58,120 bases of DNA, taken from CAYVXE01 sp964455375. GTDB lineage: Bacteria; Zhuqueibacterota; Zhuqueibacteria; Oceanimicrobiales; Oceanimicrobiaceae. Location: positions 1 to 58,120 of the forward strand of contig CAYVXE010000016.1 of NCBI GenBank assembly GCA_964455375.1. The letters run 5' to 3'. Below are positions 35,036-43,131 of the stretch, one piece after another. The notes under the pieces are model-generated. The model saw only the letters and a program-made list of their open reading frames with translations, was not told where the DNA came from and did no database searches. Both the position numbers and the translations under genes were made by a program. How positions within the stretch are numbered: the stretch's first letter is position 1; each line of letters opens with the position of its first letter.

Positions 35036-37807
35036 ATGCAGAATGTAATTCAAATCCGCGGCGCCCGCGTTCATAACCTCAAAAATATTGATATTGATAT
35101 TCCGCGTAATAAGTTGATTGTCATCACCGGTGTATCCGGTTCTGGCAAGTCAAGCCTGGCATTTGATACACTTTACGCTGAAGGCCAGCGCCGTTACGTA
35201 GAGTCCCTGTCAGCGTATGCCAGGCAGTTCCTCCAACGTATGAACCGGCCTGATGTGGATGAAATTCGCGGCATTTCTCCGGCCGTGGCTATTCAACAAA
35301 AAAATCCGACGACCAGTTCCCGTTCGACGGTGGGAACGACGACGGAGATCCATGATTATCTGCGGCTGCTTTACGCAAGAATCGGTCGGACGATTTGTCC
35401 GCACTGTCATCGCGAGGTAAAAAAAGATCAAATTCAGGATGTGGTTGACAAAATTCTAACTTTCCCTGAAGGAACGCGCATTCAGATCGTTTTTCCTCTT
35501 TCCTTTGAATCTGAAACTGAATGGTCTTCTTTAGCTGAAAATCTCAAAGGTTCCGGATTTTCCCGTGTGCTTTTAGATAAACAGATGCAGCAGTTGGATG
35601 CGTTGGAATATCGTCAGTGCAAAAAGGCGCAGAAAATTCAAGTGCTTGTGGACCGATTGCAAGTGCACCAACAAATTCAATCCAGGCTTGCAGACTCATT
35701 GGATGTGGCTTTTAAATATGGCAACGGCAAGGTACATGTTCTTATTGAAAATGGGGAGGTGCTAAAATTTTCGCAATCTTTTGCATGTGCGGCATGTGGT
35801 GTTTCATTCATAGAGCCGCAGCCCCGGCTTTTTTCCTTCAACAATCCTTTTGGTGCCTGTCCTGTCTGCAAAGGGTTCGGTGAAATTATTGAGCTCGACA
35901 TGTCTTTAGTGATTCCCGATCCGAAAAAGTCATTGAATCAAGGCGCCGTGGTTCCGTGGAATAGTAAGTCTCATTTGCAAATGGTCACTAAAATGCGGCA
36001 GGTAGCCGCGAAGCACGACATAGACTTAGACTTACCCTGGTGCAAACTGCCTGAGGATCACAAAAAAATCATCATTGAAGGCGAATCCCCATTTCCTGGA
36101 ATCAAGGGCTTTTTTCGGCGGTTGGAACGAAAAAAATATAAAATCGGTGTGCGTGTGTTCTTGAGCCGCTACCGAGGATTTATTCCGTGTCCGGATTGCC
36201 AAATGAATCGGTTACGCCGGGAAGCCCTTTATGTTAAAATTAATGACCAGCACATCGGCGATATAAGCCGAATCTCCATTGCAGATGTCTGTGCGTTTTT
36301 ACATCAGCTGGTTCTAACGGAACATGAGCAGGATGTAGCAGAACAAATTCTCAAAGAACTGCAGGATCGACTTTCCTATTTAGTAGATGTGGGTCTTGGG
36401 TATTTAACTCTGGACCGCCGGTCGCAGACATTATCCGGCGGTGAGTACCAGCGGATAAATCTGGCGACGGCCTTAGGTTTTAAACTGGTGGGGTCTTTGT
36501 ACATTCTCGATGAACCGTCCATTGGTCTGCACCCGCGGGACAATGAGCGGCTCATTAAAATTTTACAAGCGTTGCGAAATCTGGGTAATACGGTTGTCGT
36601 GGTTGAACATGACCGAAAAATGATGGAAGTGAGCGATCAAATTTTGGATATCGGGCCTGGCGCAGGTGAACATGGCGGGCAAATGATGTATCAGGGAAGC
36701 ATGAACAATCTTCTGAAAAACGGCGTTGAAACACTCACAGCGCAATATCTAAAGGGAGAAAAAAAGATTCAATTGCCTGCTGAGCGGAGAAAACCTTCGG
36801 GAAATTGTATAAAAATTGTCGGCGCCAGCGAAAATAATCTCAAGCATCTCACTGTTGAAATCCCGCTTGGTGTCTTCGTCGCCGTTTCAGGGGTATCCGG
36901 TTCCGGTAAAAGTACGTTAATTCATGACACCCTGTATGCGGGCGTCGCGAGGCATTTCGGAAAATGGCGGAAACGCGTGGGTGCTCACGAACGAATTTTT
37001 GGAGTCGAGCACCTGGACGGTGTTGTGCTGGTGGATCAATCGCCTATCGGCCGCACCCCGCGTTCGAATCCTGTTACTTATTCGAAGGCGTTTGACGGCA
37101 TTCGCCATTTGTTTGCTGAAACCAGAGGAGCAAAATTCAGGCAAATGACGCCTGGCACCTTTTCATTTAATACCGCCGGCGGTCGTTGCGAGACCTGTGA
37201 AGGCGCCGGTGTTGAAAAAATCGAGATGCAGTTTCTCTCCGATTTATATTTGCAGTGCGAGGCATGCGGCGGCACACGTTACCAGAAAGCTGTTTTGAAC
37301 GTTCGGTTTAAGGGGAAAAATATCCACGATGTTCTAGAAATGACCGTTTCGGAGGCTTTGGAATTTTTCACAGGAGTGCAGAAGATTACCCGAAAATTAA
37401 AACTGCTTGAAAAGGTAGGGTTGGGTTATTTGCGATTAGGGCAACCGGCAACCACACTTTCCGGTGGGGAGGCGCAGCGGTTGAAACTCGCCGTACATCT
37501 GGGAGAAAAGAAAGGAAAACATCAGCTCTATATTTTTGATGAACCCACAACCGGTCTCCATTTCGATGATATTGCAAGGCTCCTTCAATGTTTGTCCGCG
37601 CTCATTGAAATGGGGAATTCCGTCATCGTCATAGAACATAACCTTGATGTTCTCAAATGTGCGGATTATATTATCGATTTGGGACCTGAAGCTGGTGACG
37701 AAGGAGGCAAAGTTGTCGCCACCGGAACACCGGAACAGATTGCCCGGTGTCCACGTTCGCACACAGGGTTTTATTTGCAGTCGTATTTGGTTTACAAACA
37801 AAAATAA
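35036..37807 (+). CDS. uvrA: Excinuclease ABC subunit A
   Basis: 923 aa, near normal length. Two ABC ATPase modules: Walker A GVSGSGKSSLAFDTLYAEG near the N-terminus and GVSGSGKSTLIHDTLYAG in the second half; signatures LSGGEYQRI and LSGGEAQRLKLA; zinc fingers CPHC, C-A-A-C/C-P-V-C and CETC/CEAC. UvrA scans DNA for bulky lesions and loads UvrB. The TlpA-like gene follows 17 bp downstream. See the promoter entry for the leaderless start. Confidence 0.97.
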   Translation: MQNVIQIRGARVHNLKNIDIDIPRNKLIVITGVSGSGKSSLAFDTLYAEGQRRYVESLSAYARQFLQRMNRPDVDEIRGISPAVAIQQKNPTTSSRSTVGTTTEIHDYLRLLYARIGRTICPHCHREVKKDQIQDVVDKILTFPEGTRIQIVFPLSFESETEWSSLAENLKGSGFSRVLLDKQMQQLDALEYRQCKKAQKIQVLVDRLQVHQQIQSRLADSLDVAFKYGNGKVHVLIENGEVLKFSQSFACAACGVSFIEPQPRLFSFNNPFGACPVCKGFGEIIELDMSLVIPDPKKSLNQGAVVPWNSKSHLQMVTKMRQVAAKHDIDLDLPWCKLPEDHKKIIIEGESPFPGIKGFFRRLERKKYKIGVRVFLSRYRGFIPCPDCQMNRLRREALYVKINDQHIGDISRISIADVCAFLHQLVLTEHEQDVAEQILKELQDRLSYLVDVGLGYLTLDRRSQTLSGGEYQRINLATALGFKLVGSLYILDEPSIGLHPRDNERLIKILQALRNLGNTVVVVEHDRKMMEVSDQILDIGPGAGEHGGQMMYQGSMNNLLKNGVETLTAQYLKGEKKIQLPAERRKPSGNCIKIVGASENNLKHLTVEIPLGVFVAVSGVSGSGKSTLIHDTLYAGVARHFGKWRKRVGAHERIFGVEHLDGVVLVDQSPIGRTPRSNPVTYSKAFDGIRHLFAETRGAKFRQMTPGTFSFNTAGGRCETCEGAGVEKIEMQFLSDLYLQCEACGGTRYQKAVLNVRFKGKNIHDVLEMTVSEALEFFTGVQKITRKLKLLEKVGLGYLRLGQPATTLSGGEAQRLKLAVHLGEKKGKHQLYIFDEPTTGLHFDDIARLLQCLSALIEMGNSVIVIEHNLDVLKCADYIIDLGPEAGDEGGKVVATGTPEQIARCPRSHTGFYLQSYLVYKQK

Positions 37808-37824
37808 ACGGATTAATAAGTTAG

Positions 37825-39060
37825 ATGAAACGAAATATAATTATTCTCACGGTTGTAATAATTGCTTTTCTAACAATTACCCTGTTATTCTATTTGAACA
37901 GGCCTAAACAGTTTGAAGCAGATCTCACCATGGAATCCGAAGCGATGTCCATGGTGAATTATTATATCCCCAATCGTATCGAATTGACCGATCTGCCTGC
38001 TGAGAAACTCCTGAAAGTTCCCGGATTTATCTCAGATGCACCAAAATACGGCAAGTTGAAATTAGGGAATGGAACGGATCCGATCATCACCGTCATTTTG
38101 GATGAGACTAAACAAAACAGTTTGCTCTATATCGATAAAAATAATAATGAGGATTTGACAGATGACGATGACCCTGCCTGGGATGAGGATAAACCCGTTT
38201 ACCGGATGAAAACGGTTCTCATAGATGTGAGCTACAAAGAAAAAAGCGTCGTCAAAGTCGTTCCATATCCGGTGGTTTTTTACCGCTATAAACTTCGGTT
38301 TGAAAATGCTGTCATTGCCTATCGCGATGGATTTCGTAAGGGGACGATTGCCCTGGAAGATACAACTTACAAAGTTGCACTTTTAGATGATGATTTGAAC
38401 GGTTTATTTGATGAATTCGAAAAGGGGACGTTCATTATCGACAGAAACAGCGACGATGTTTTGGATGGATCGGGCGATTCCGATGAATGTTTTCCATTAA
38501 ACGCCCATTTTATGGTTGGCCAAACAGCCTATAAAATTAAGTCCATATCTCCCGCCGGGGATCATCTGGTGCTTGGGGAAACGGACACAACGGTTATTCA
38601 ACCAACACCGCTCAAGGAAGAGATGCCGGCGCCTGATTTCAAAACAACCGATTTTTCGGGAACAACGATTCAACTGACGGATTTCAGAAACAAGGTTGTC
38701 CTTATCGATTTTTGGGCTACCTGGTGCAAGCCCTGGGAACATGAGTTAGCCGATTTACAGAGAACGTACCATCGATATCATGCACGAGGATTTGAAATTA
38801 TCGGTATGAACCTCGATTACGATTTGGATTTAATGCAGGCATTTATTGAGAAGAATAAAATTCGGTGGCCGCAAATAACCACCGGCGAAGGGTGGGATAT
38901 GCCATTTGTTGATCTGTTCCATGTCCGTTTTTTGCCAAAAAGGTTTTTAATCGATCGGAAAGGGATTATCCGGTATAAAGATTTGCCTGCACGTTTTCTC
39001 AGGAGTAAAGTTTCTGAATTGCTTAATGAGCCGGGCGATGCTGATGATTCGCCTGAATGA
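37825..39060 (+). CDS. Membrane-anchored TlpA/ResA-like thioredoxin-fold protein lacking the second active-site Cys
   Basis: 411 aa. An N-terminal anchor (IIILTVVIIAFLTITLLFYL) is followed by about 240 residues of acidic, Asp-rich sequence with no family I recognise (DDDLNGLFDEFEKG resembles a Ca-binding-like loop), then a C-terminal AhpC/TSA-thioredoxin domain (about 272-395) starting PAPDFKTTDFSGTTIQL. The active site reads W300-C301-K-P-W304: the second Cys of CxxC is Trp. The cis-Pro loop (FLPKRFLIDRKG) is kept. A single-Cys site cannot act as an ordinary dithiol oxidoreductase. It follows uvrA closely, perhaps by read-through. Confidence 0.8.
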   Translation: MKRNIIILTVVIIAFLTITLLFYLNRPKQFEADLTMESEAMSMVNYYIPNRIELTDLPAEKLLKVPGFISDAPKYGKLKLGNGTDPIITVILDETKQNSLLYIDKNNNEDLTDDDDPAWDEDKPVYRMKTVLIDVSYKEKSVVKVVPYPVVFYRYKLRFENAVIAYRDGFRKGTIALEDTTYKVALLDDDLNGLFDEFEKGTFIIDRNSDDVLDGSGDSDECFPLNAHFMVGQTAYKIKSISPAGDHLVLGETDTTVIQPTPLKEEMPAPDFKTTDFSGTTIQLTDFRNKVVLIDFWATWCKPWEHELADLQRTYHRYHARGFEIIGMNLDYDLDLMQAFIEKNKIRWPQITTGEGWDMPFVDLFHVRFLPKRFLIDRKGIIRYKDLPARFLRSKVSELLNEPGDADDSPE

Positions 39061-39062
39061 GC

Positions 39063-39190
39063 TTTAGCACGGCGAAGCAGCCAATGTACGGAACACAGAA
39101 TGACGGATGTAAGGAAGGGCTGATTTTTTTTAAAAATTAGGACGGCCATTTTGTATTTGGATTTTGGGAATTGCGGCTTTGCCGTGTTAG
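39063..39190 (+). repeat. Dispersed intergenic repeat, inverted two-arm copy
   Basis: Ends are imperfect inverted repeats of about 20 bp: TTTAGCACGGCGAAGC near 39063-39078 and GCTTTGCCGTGTTA at 39176-39189. Each arm resembles the element at 28979-29046; CATTTTGTATTTGG (39147-39160) is the exact reverse complement of 29011-29024. It fills the gap between the thioredoxin-fold gene and the MBL nuclease gene. It codes for nothing visible and may be a MITE- or REP-like element. Confidence 0.55.
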
Positions 39191-39198
39191 GATGATGA

Positions 39199-40158
39199 AT
39201 GTTTGTTTATGATAAAGGGATTCGCCTGAACGGATCATCTCTCTGGCTGGATGCTTCTCGCAAAGTTGAAAACTGTGTGGTTTCTCACGGTCACATGGAT
39301 CATGCTAAAAAACACCGATTTATTCTTGCCACCGATAAAACCGTCCACATATTGAAACATCGAATCGGCGAAACCAGATCACAGGTTTTATCATTTCGTG
39401 AGCCGTTTGATTTTGATGGCTACCGGGTCACACTTTACCCTGCCGGTCATATCTTAGGGTCAGCACAAATTCTCATAGAAGCCAATGGCCGGCGTCTTTT
39501 GTATTCGGGGGATTTTAACCTGCAAAATAGTTCAACCGCCGAGCCCATCGACATTCCGGAAAGTGATATTCTGATCATGGAATGTACGTTTGGCAGACCT
39601 AAGTATTCCTTTCCCAATAGAGAAAAAATTGCGCAGGAATTGTTACTGTTTATAGAGCAGGCATTAAATTGCGGACAAGTTCCGGTGATCATCGGATATG
39701 CTCTGGGAAAATCACAGGAAGCCATGAAACTTATCGGTGATGCCGGGTACCACATGGCCGTTCACAGTTCTGTGGCAAAATTGACCAGAATTTATGAGAC
39801 GTACGGCATTCATTTTGGGAATTGGGAAAGTTTAGATAAAGAGGATTTTGCCGGAAAGGTTCTCATGGTCACGCCTCAGGCTGCAAAAAACAAATTTTTG
39901 GAACGCTTTGAACGGAAACGAACGTTGTTTCTTTCCGGTTGGGCTGTGGACAGAGGCTTTAAGTACCGGGTAAAAACCGATGCAGTGTTGCCGTTGAGCG
40001 ATCATGCTGACTTTAAAGGACTGATTGAATATGCGGCGAAAGTAAATGCAAGCAAGATTTACACCACGCACGGTTTTGAGGAGTTTGCATTACATTTACG
40101 GTCTTCCGGTTACGATGCCCAACCACTAAAACAACAGAAACAGATTGAACTTTTTTAA
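39199..40158 (+). CDS. Metallo-beta-lactamase-fold nuclease (YSH1/mRNA 3'-processing factor-like)
   Basis: 319 aa. Zinc motif 2 is H30-G-H32-M-D34-H35; then PAGHILGSAQILIEANGRRLLYSGDFN, MECTFGRPKYSFP and LPLSDHADFKGLIEYA with TTHG. This set is that of the small beta-CASP-like exonuclease/ligase-associated group (COG1236-type). Such proteins act on RNA or DNA; relatives are often next to a DNA ligase and helicase. Here it is 2 nt upstream of a helicase, so a joint DNA-repair role is a reasonable inference. Confidence 0.82.
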   Translation: MFVYDKGIRLNGSSLWLDASRKVENCVVSHGHMDHAKKHRFILATDKTVHILKHRIGETRSQVLSFREPFDFDGYRVTLYPAGHILGSAQILIEANGRRLLYSGDFNLQNSSTAEPIDIPESDILIMECTFGRPKYSFPNREKIAQELLLFIEQALNCGQVPVIIGYALGKSQEAMKLIGDAGYHMAVHSSVAKLTRIYETYGIHFGNWESLDKEDFAGKVLMVTPQAAKNKFLERFERKRTLFLSGWAVDRGFKYRVKTDAVLPLSDHADFKGLIEYAAKVNASKIYTTHGFEEFALHLRSSGYDAQPLKQQKQIELF

Positions 40159-40160
40159 TC

Positions 40161-42692
40161 ATGTCGAAAATTAGAAATTATTTAACACAGCCGGCTATAA
40201 AGAAGATTCGGTTTCTTATTCAGGAAGCCGGTGGCAACGAAGTCTTTTTGGTGGGAAAACTCAATGTGGACAAGATTGTGGAAGCCGTGCAAATATTCGC
40301 ACGGGGAAACGAGTTTTCAGCGCCGGCGTTGCTGCAGGTGGCAACGCAGGGAGACGTCGTCATTCATAATCATCCCAGCGGTGCGCTCATTCCGTCTTCT
40401 GCTGATATGAACGTTGCATCCATTTTAGGAAATGACGGCATTGGATTTTACATCGTCGACAACTCGGTGTCGGATTTGTATGCCGCCGTAGAACCGTTTT
40501 CTGAAAAGCAGCGGGTTTTTGTCGATAGCAATAAGTTAATAGATATTATCGGAGAAAAAGGATTAGTTGCCAAAAAGCTGAAAAACTATGAATTCCGGCC
40601 GCAGCAGGTCGATATGATCCGTGCCGTTAGTGAAGCCATAAATTCCGATAAAATTTCGCTCATAGAAGCAGGTACCGGAACCGGAAAAACCCTTGCCTAT
40701 TTATTGCCTGCAATTTCCTACGCAATTGCCAACGATCAAAAAATCGTTGTTTCCACAAACACTATCAATCTTCAGGAACAATTGATCAACAAGGATTTAC
40801 CTTTTCTGGAATCGGTTTTGAAAACAAAATTCAAAGCGGTTTTAGTAAAGGGGAGGGGGAATTACGTTTGTAAACGGAAAGTAGCGGAAGCTTTAACAGA
40901 TGTCGATTTGTTTTCAGATGAAAGCGAGAAGGAAGAATTTGCCTCACTTTTGCAATGGGCGAAAGCGACGAAAGACGGCAGTAAAACAGATTTGAATATA
41001 GCCCCGAACTCCAATATTTGGGAGAAAATTCAATCGGAAAGTGATACATCGTTAAAGACGCGATGTCCTTTCTACAACGAGTGCTTTTTCTATCAGGCGC
41101 GCCGGAAAGCAGCGTCCGCAAATATTTTGGTTGCAAACCATCATTTGTTGTTTGCGGATTTAGCTCTGCGCTCCGCCAAAGGTGATTCGGAAAACGCGGT
41201 TCTTCCCACTTATGACAGAATCATTTTCGATGAAGCTCATAATATGGAGGAAGTCGCTACACATTATTTTGGTACACGGGTAACCTATCTCGGTATGATG
41301 CGAATATTGCGGCGTTTGTACCGGACGAAGGGAAAGAATGAAAAAGGTTTGCTGATCTATCTTTCATCCAGGCTTGAAAAGTTCGGACGCCGGTTATTAC
41401 ACGAAAATTTTTTAAAGGCGCAAAACCAAATTCAAACCTATGGCATTGAGGCAGTACAAAATTTGAGTCTGCTGTTAGCCGAAACTATGGAAAACATCTA
41501 CTCGGTTGTCACGGCAGAGATTTCTCCGGATGCGAAATACAATGAATTAAAACTGCGTCTTACCTGTGAAACGATAGAGAGCGAAAATTGGCGGCAAGAG
41601 GTTGCTGTACCGGTGGAACGCCTGGTCCAGGAGATACGCAGGTTTACATCCAGATTGAGCCAGTTGCTCAAAAAACTCGATGTTCTGAGCGGAAAAATGG
41701 TAGAGGCCGTTGCTTCTTTAACCATCGATTTGCAAGCGCAGCTAGATCGATTGGACGCTATTGCCAACAGTATTGTCCACGTGCTTCTTGATGATGAAAC
41801 AGGTTATGTTCGCTGGCTTGAGGTAAAACCGGGGTACCGGAATGCTAAAATTGTTCGATTGATGGCCTCTCCACTCAATGTTGCACCGGTTCTGCGGGAG
41901 TCTGTTTTTAACAAATTCAGCAATGTGAATTTGACCTCTGCAACCTTAACGGTGGAAGGTAGTTTTCAATACCTGAAAACCCGGCTGGGTCTGGATGAGA
42001 TCCATCCGTCGCGTCTTGTCGAACTGGCGCTGTCGTCTCCTTTTAATTACAAAAAGCAGACTCTCGTGGTCGTCCCCAACAATATTTCCGAGCCGAACCA
42101 CCGGGACTTCTTGGCGGAAATTAATGACATGATATTGGCGACACTTAAAATATCCCGTGGCCGGGCTTTCGTTTTATTTACCTCATACGGATTGTTGAAT
42201 AAAGTATTTTTTAACTTAAAGGATTCACTTGAGAAACTGGGTTGTTCAGTGTATAAGCAGGGCCAGGAAAATCGACATAGATTGTTGAATCGCTTTCGGG
42301 ATGATGTGTCATCCATCCTTTTTGCCACGGACAGTTTTTGGGAGGGCGTGGATGTTCAGGGTGAATCTTTGGAGCTGGTCATTATTACCAAATTACCGTT
42401 TCGAGTACCCAGTGAGCCGGTTATTGAAGCTCGCGTTGAGGCAATTGAGCAGGCTGGCGGAAATGCTTTTATCGAATATACAGTTCCACAGGCAGTTATC
42501 AAATTTAAGCAGGGGTTCGGGCGTCTGATCCGAAAAAAATCTGATCGGGGCGCCGTGTTAATCTTGGACAAACGTGTGATTCAAAAAAGCTATGGCCGAA
42601 TATTCTTAAATTCTTTGCCTGAATGCCATTTAACAGTAGGCTCAAAACAGGACGTCATGCGTGATCTGAAGTCTTTTTACTCTAAGGTGTAA
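40161..42692 (+). CDS. JAMM-domain/DinG-family ATP-dependent helicase fusion
   Basis: 843 aa. Residues 1-130 hold a JAB/MPN domain with a complete JAMM motif: H69-N-H71, seven residues, S79-x2-D82 (IHNHPSGALIPSSAD). The rest is an XPD/DinG superfamily 2 helicase: FRPQQVDMI, Walker A EAGTGTGKT, DEAH box IIFDEAHNMEE, then LTSATL, FWEGVDVQGESL and the QGFGRLIRKKSDRG motif VI. Of the four Fe-S cysteines usual in DinG/XPD, C237, C302 and C308 are seen and the fourth position is Ser297. Unwinding of damaged DNA or R-loops is likely. The JAMM part may be a metalloprotease or a structural relative of RadC. Confidence 0.87.
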   Translation: MSKIRNYLTQPAIKKIRFLIQEAGGNEVFLVGKLNVDKIVEAVQIFARGNEFSAPALLQVATQGDVVIHNHPSGALIPSSADMNVASILGNDGIGFYIVDNSVSDLYAAVEPFSEKQRVFVDSNKLIDIIGEKGLVAKKLKNYEFRPQQVDMIRAVSEAINSDKISLIEAGTGTGKTLAYLLPAISYAIANDQKIVVSTNTINLQEQLINKDLPFLESVLKTKFKAVLVKGRGNYVCKRKVAEALTDVDLFSDESEKEEFASLLQWAKATKDGSKTDLNIAPNSNIWEKIQSESDTSLKTRCPFYNECFFYQARRKAASANILVANHHLLFADLALRSAKGDSENAVLPTYDRIIFDEAHNMEEVATHYFGTRVTYLGMMRILRRLYRTKGKNEKGLLIYLSSRLEKFGRRLLHENFLKAQNQIQTYGIEAVQNLSLLLAETMENIYSVVTAEISPDAKYNELKLRLTCETIESENWRQEVAVPVERLVQEIRRFTSRLSQLLKKLDVLSGKMVEAVASLTIDLQAQLDRLDAIANSIVHVLLDDETGYVRWLEVKPGYRNAKIVRLMASPLNVAPVLRESVFNKFSNVNLTSATLTVEGSFQYLKTRLGLDEIHPSRLVELALSSPFNYKKQTLVVVPNNISEPNHRDFLAEINDMILATLKISRGRAFVLFTSYGLLNKVFFNLKDSLEKLGCSVYKQGQENRHRLLNRFRDDVSSILFATDSFWEGVDVQGESLELVIITKLPFRVPSEPVIEARVEAIEQAGGNAFIEYTVPQAVIKFKQGFGRLIRKKSDRGAVLILDKRVIQKSYGRIFLNSLPECHLTVGSKQDVMRDLKSFYSKV

Positions 42693-42693
42693 T

Positions 42694-43110
42694 TTAGACA
42701 CCGTTTGAAATTTTTGTGGTGTTTGTTGTTCTGAGTGCTTCTCTGATGACAAAAAGTAATTCAGCTTCACTGAAAGGTTTACATAAGCCTGAGAAAGCGC
42801 CGAGATGTTTTGCTACTTTAAGGTAAGGGGCTTCTTTAAACCTGCAGGTAGCGATAACCGGTGTCTGCGGGTGGTGCTCTGCCATGTAAGTGATGATATC
42901 GATGCCACCTAATTGCGGCATGAATAAATCGGTTACGACTACATCCGGATGAATTTTGTCAATCATTTGAATACCGTCTTTTCTATTATCTGCATCAACA
43001 ATATGAAAACCGTTTTTTGTTAGTATTTGTCTGGATATTTGTCGGTTTACTTTGTGTTGATCAAGAAACAGGATTGTTCCCGACTGTGATGTACTCTGGT
43101 TGTATCTCAT
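42694..43110 (-). CDS. Stand-alone response regulator receiver
   Basis: 138-aa single REC domain with no output domain. Phosphoacceptor Asp is in VVVTDLFMP and the conserved Lys in GLCKPF; the acidic pair is reduced to one (FLDQH). Its end resembles the receiver at 56839-57195 (G-A-x-x-G-L-x-K-P-F-x-x-A-E-L-L), so the signalling island is bracketed by paralogs. It converges on the helicase gene with one base between stops. The pseudokinase hybrid lies 21 bp upstream in the same transcript. Confidence 0.87.
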   Translation of the reverse strand: MRYNQSTSQSGTILFLDQHKVNRQISRQILTKNGFHIVDADNRKDGIQMIDKIHPDVVVTDLFMPQLGGIDIITYMAEHHPQTPVIATCRFKEAPYLKVAKHLGAFSGLCKPFSEAELLFVIREALRTTNTTKISNGV

Positions 43111-43131
43111 ATTTTTTATTATGTTAGTGCG

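Noticed and set aside
42686..42702. GGTGT/ACACC hairpin over the convergent stops of the helicase and receiver genes
   Set aside because: The stem is 5 bp and no T-run follows on either strand; too weak to call a terminator.
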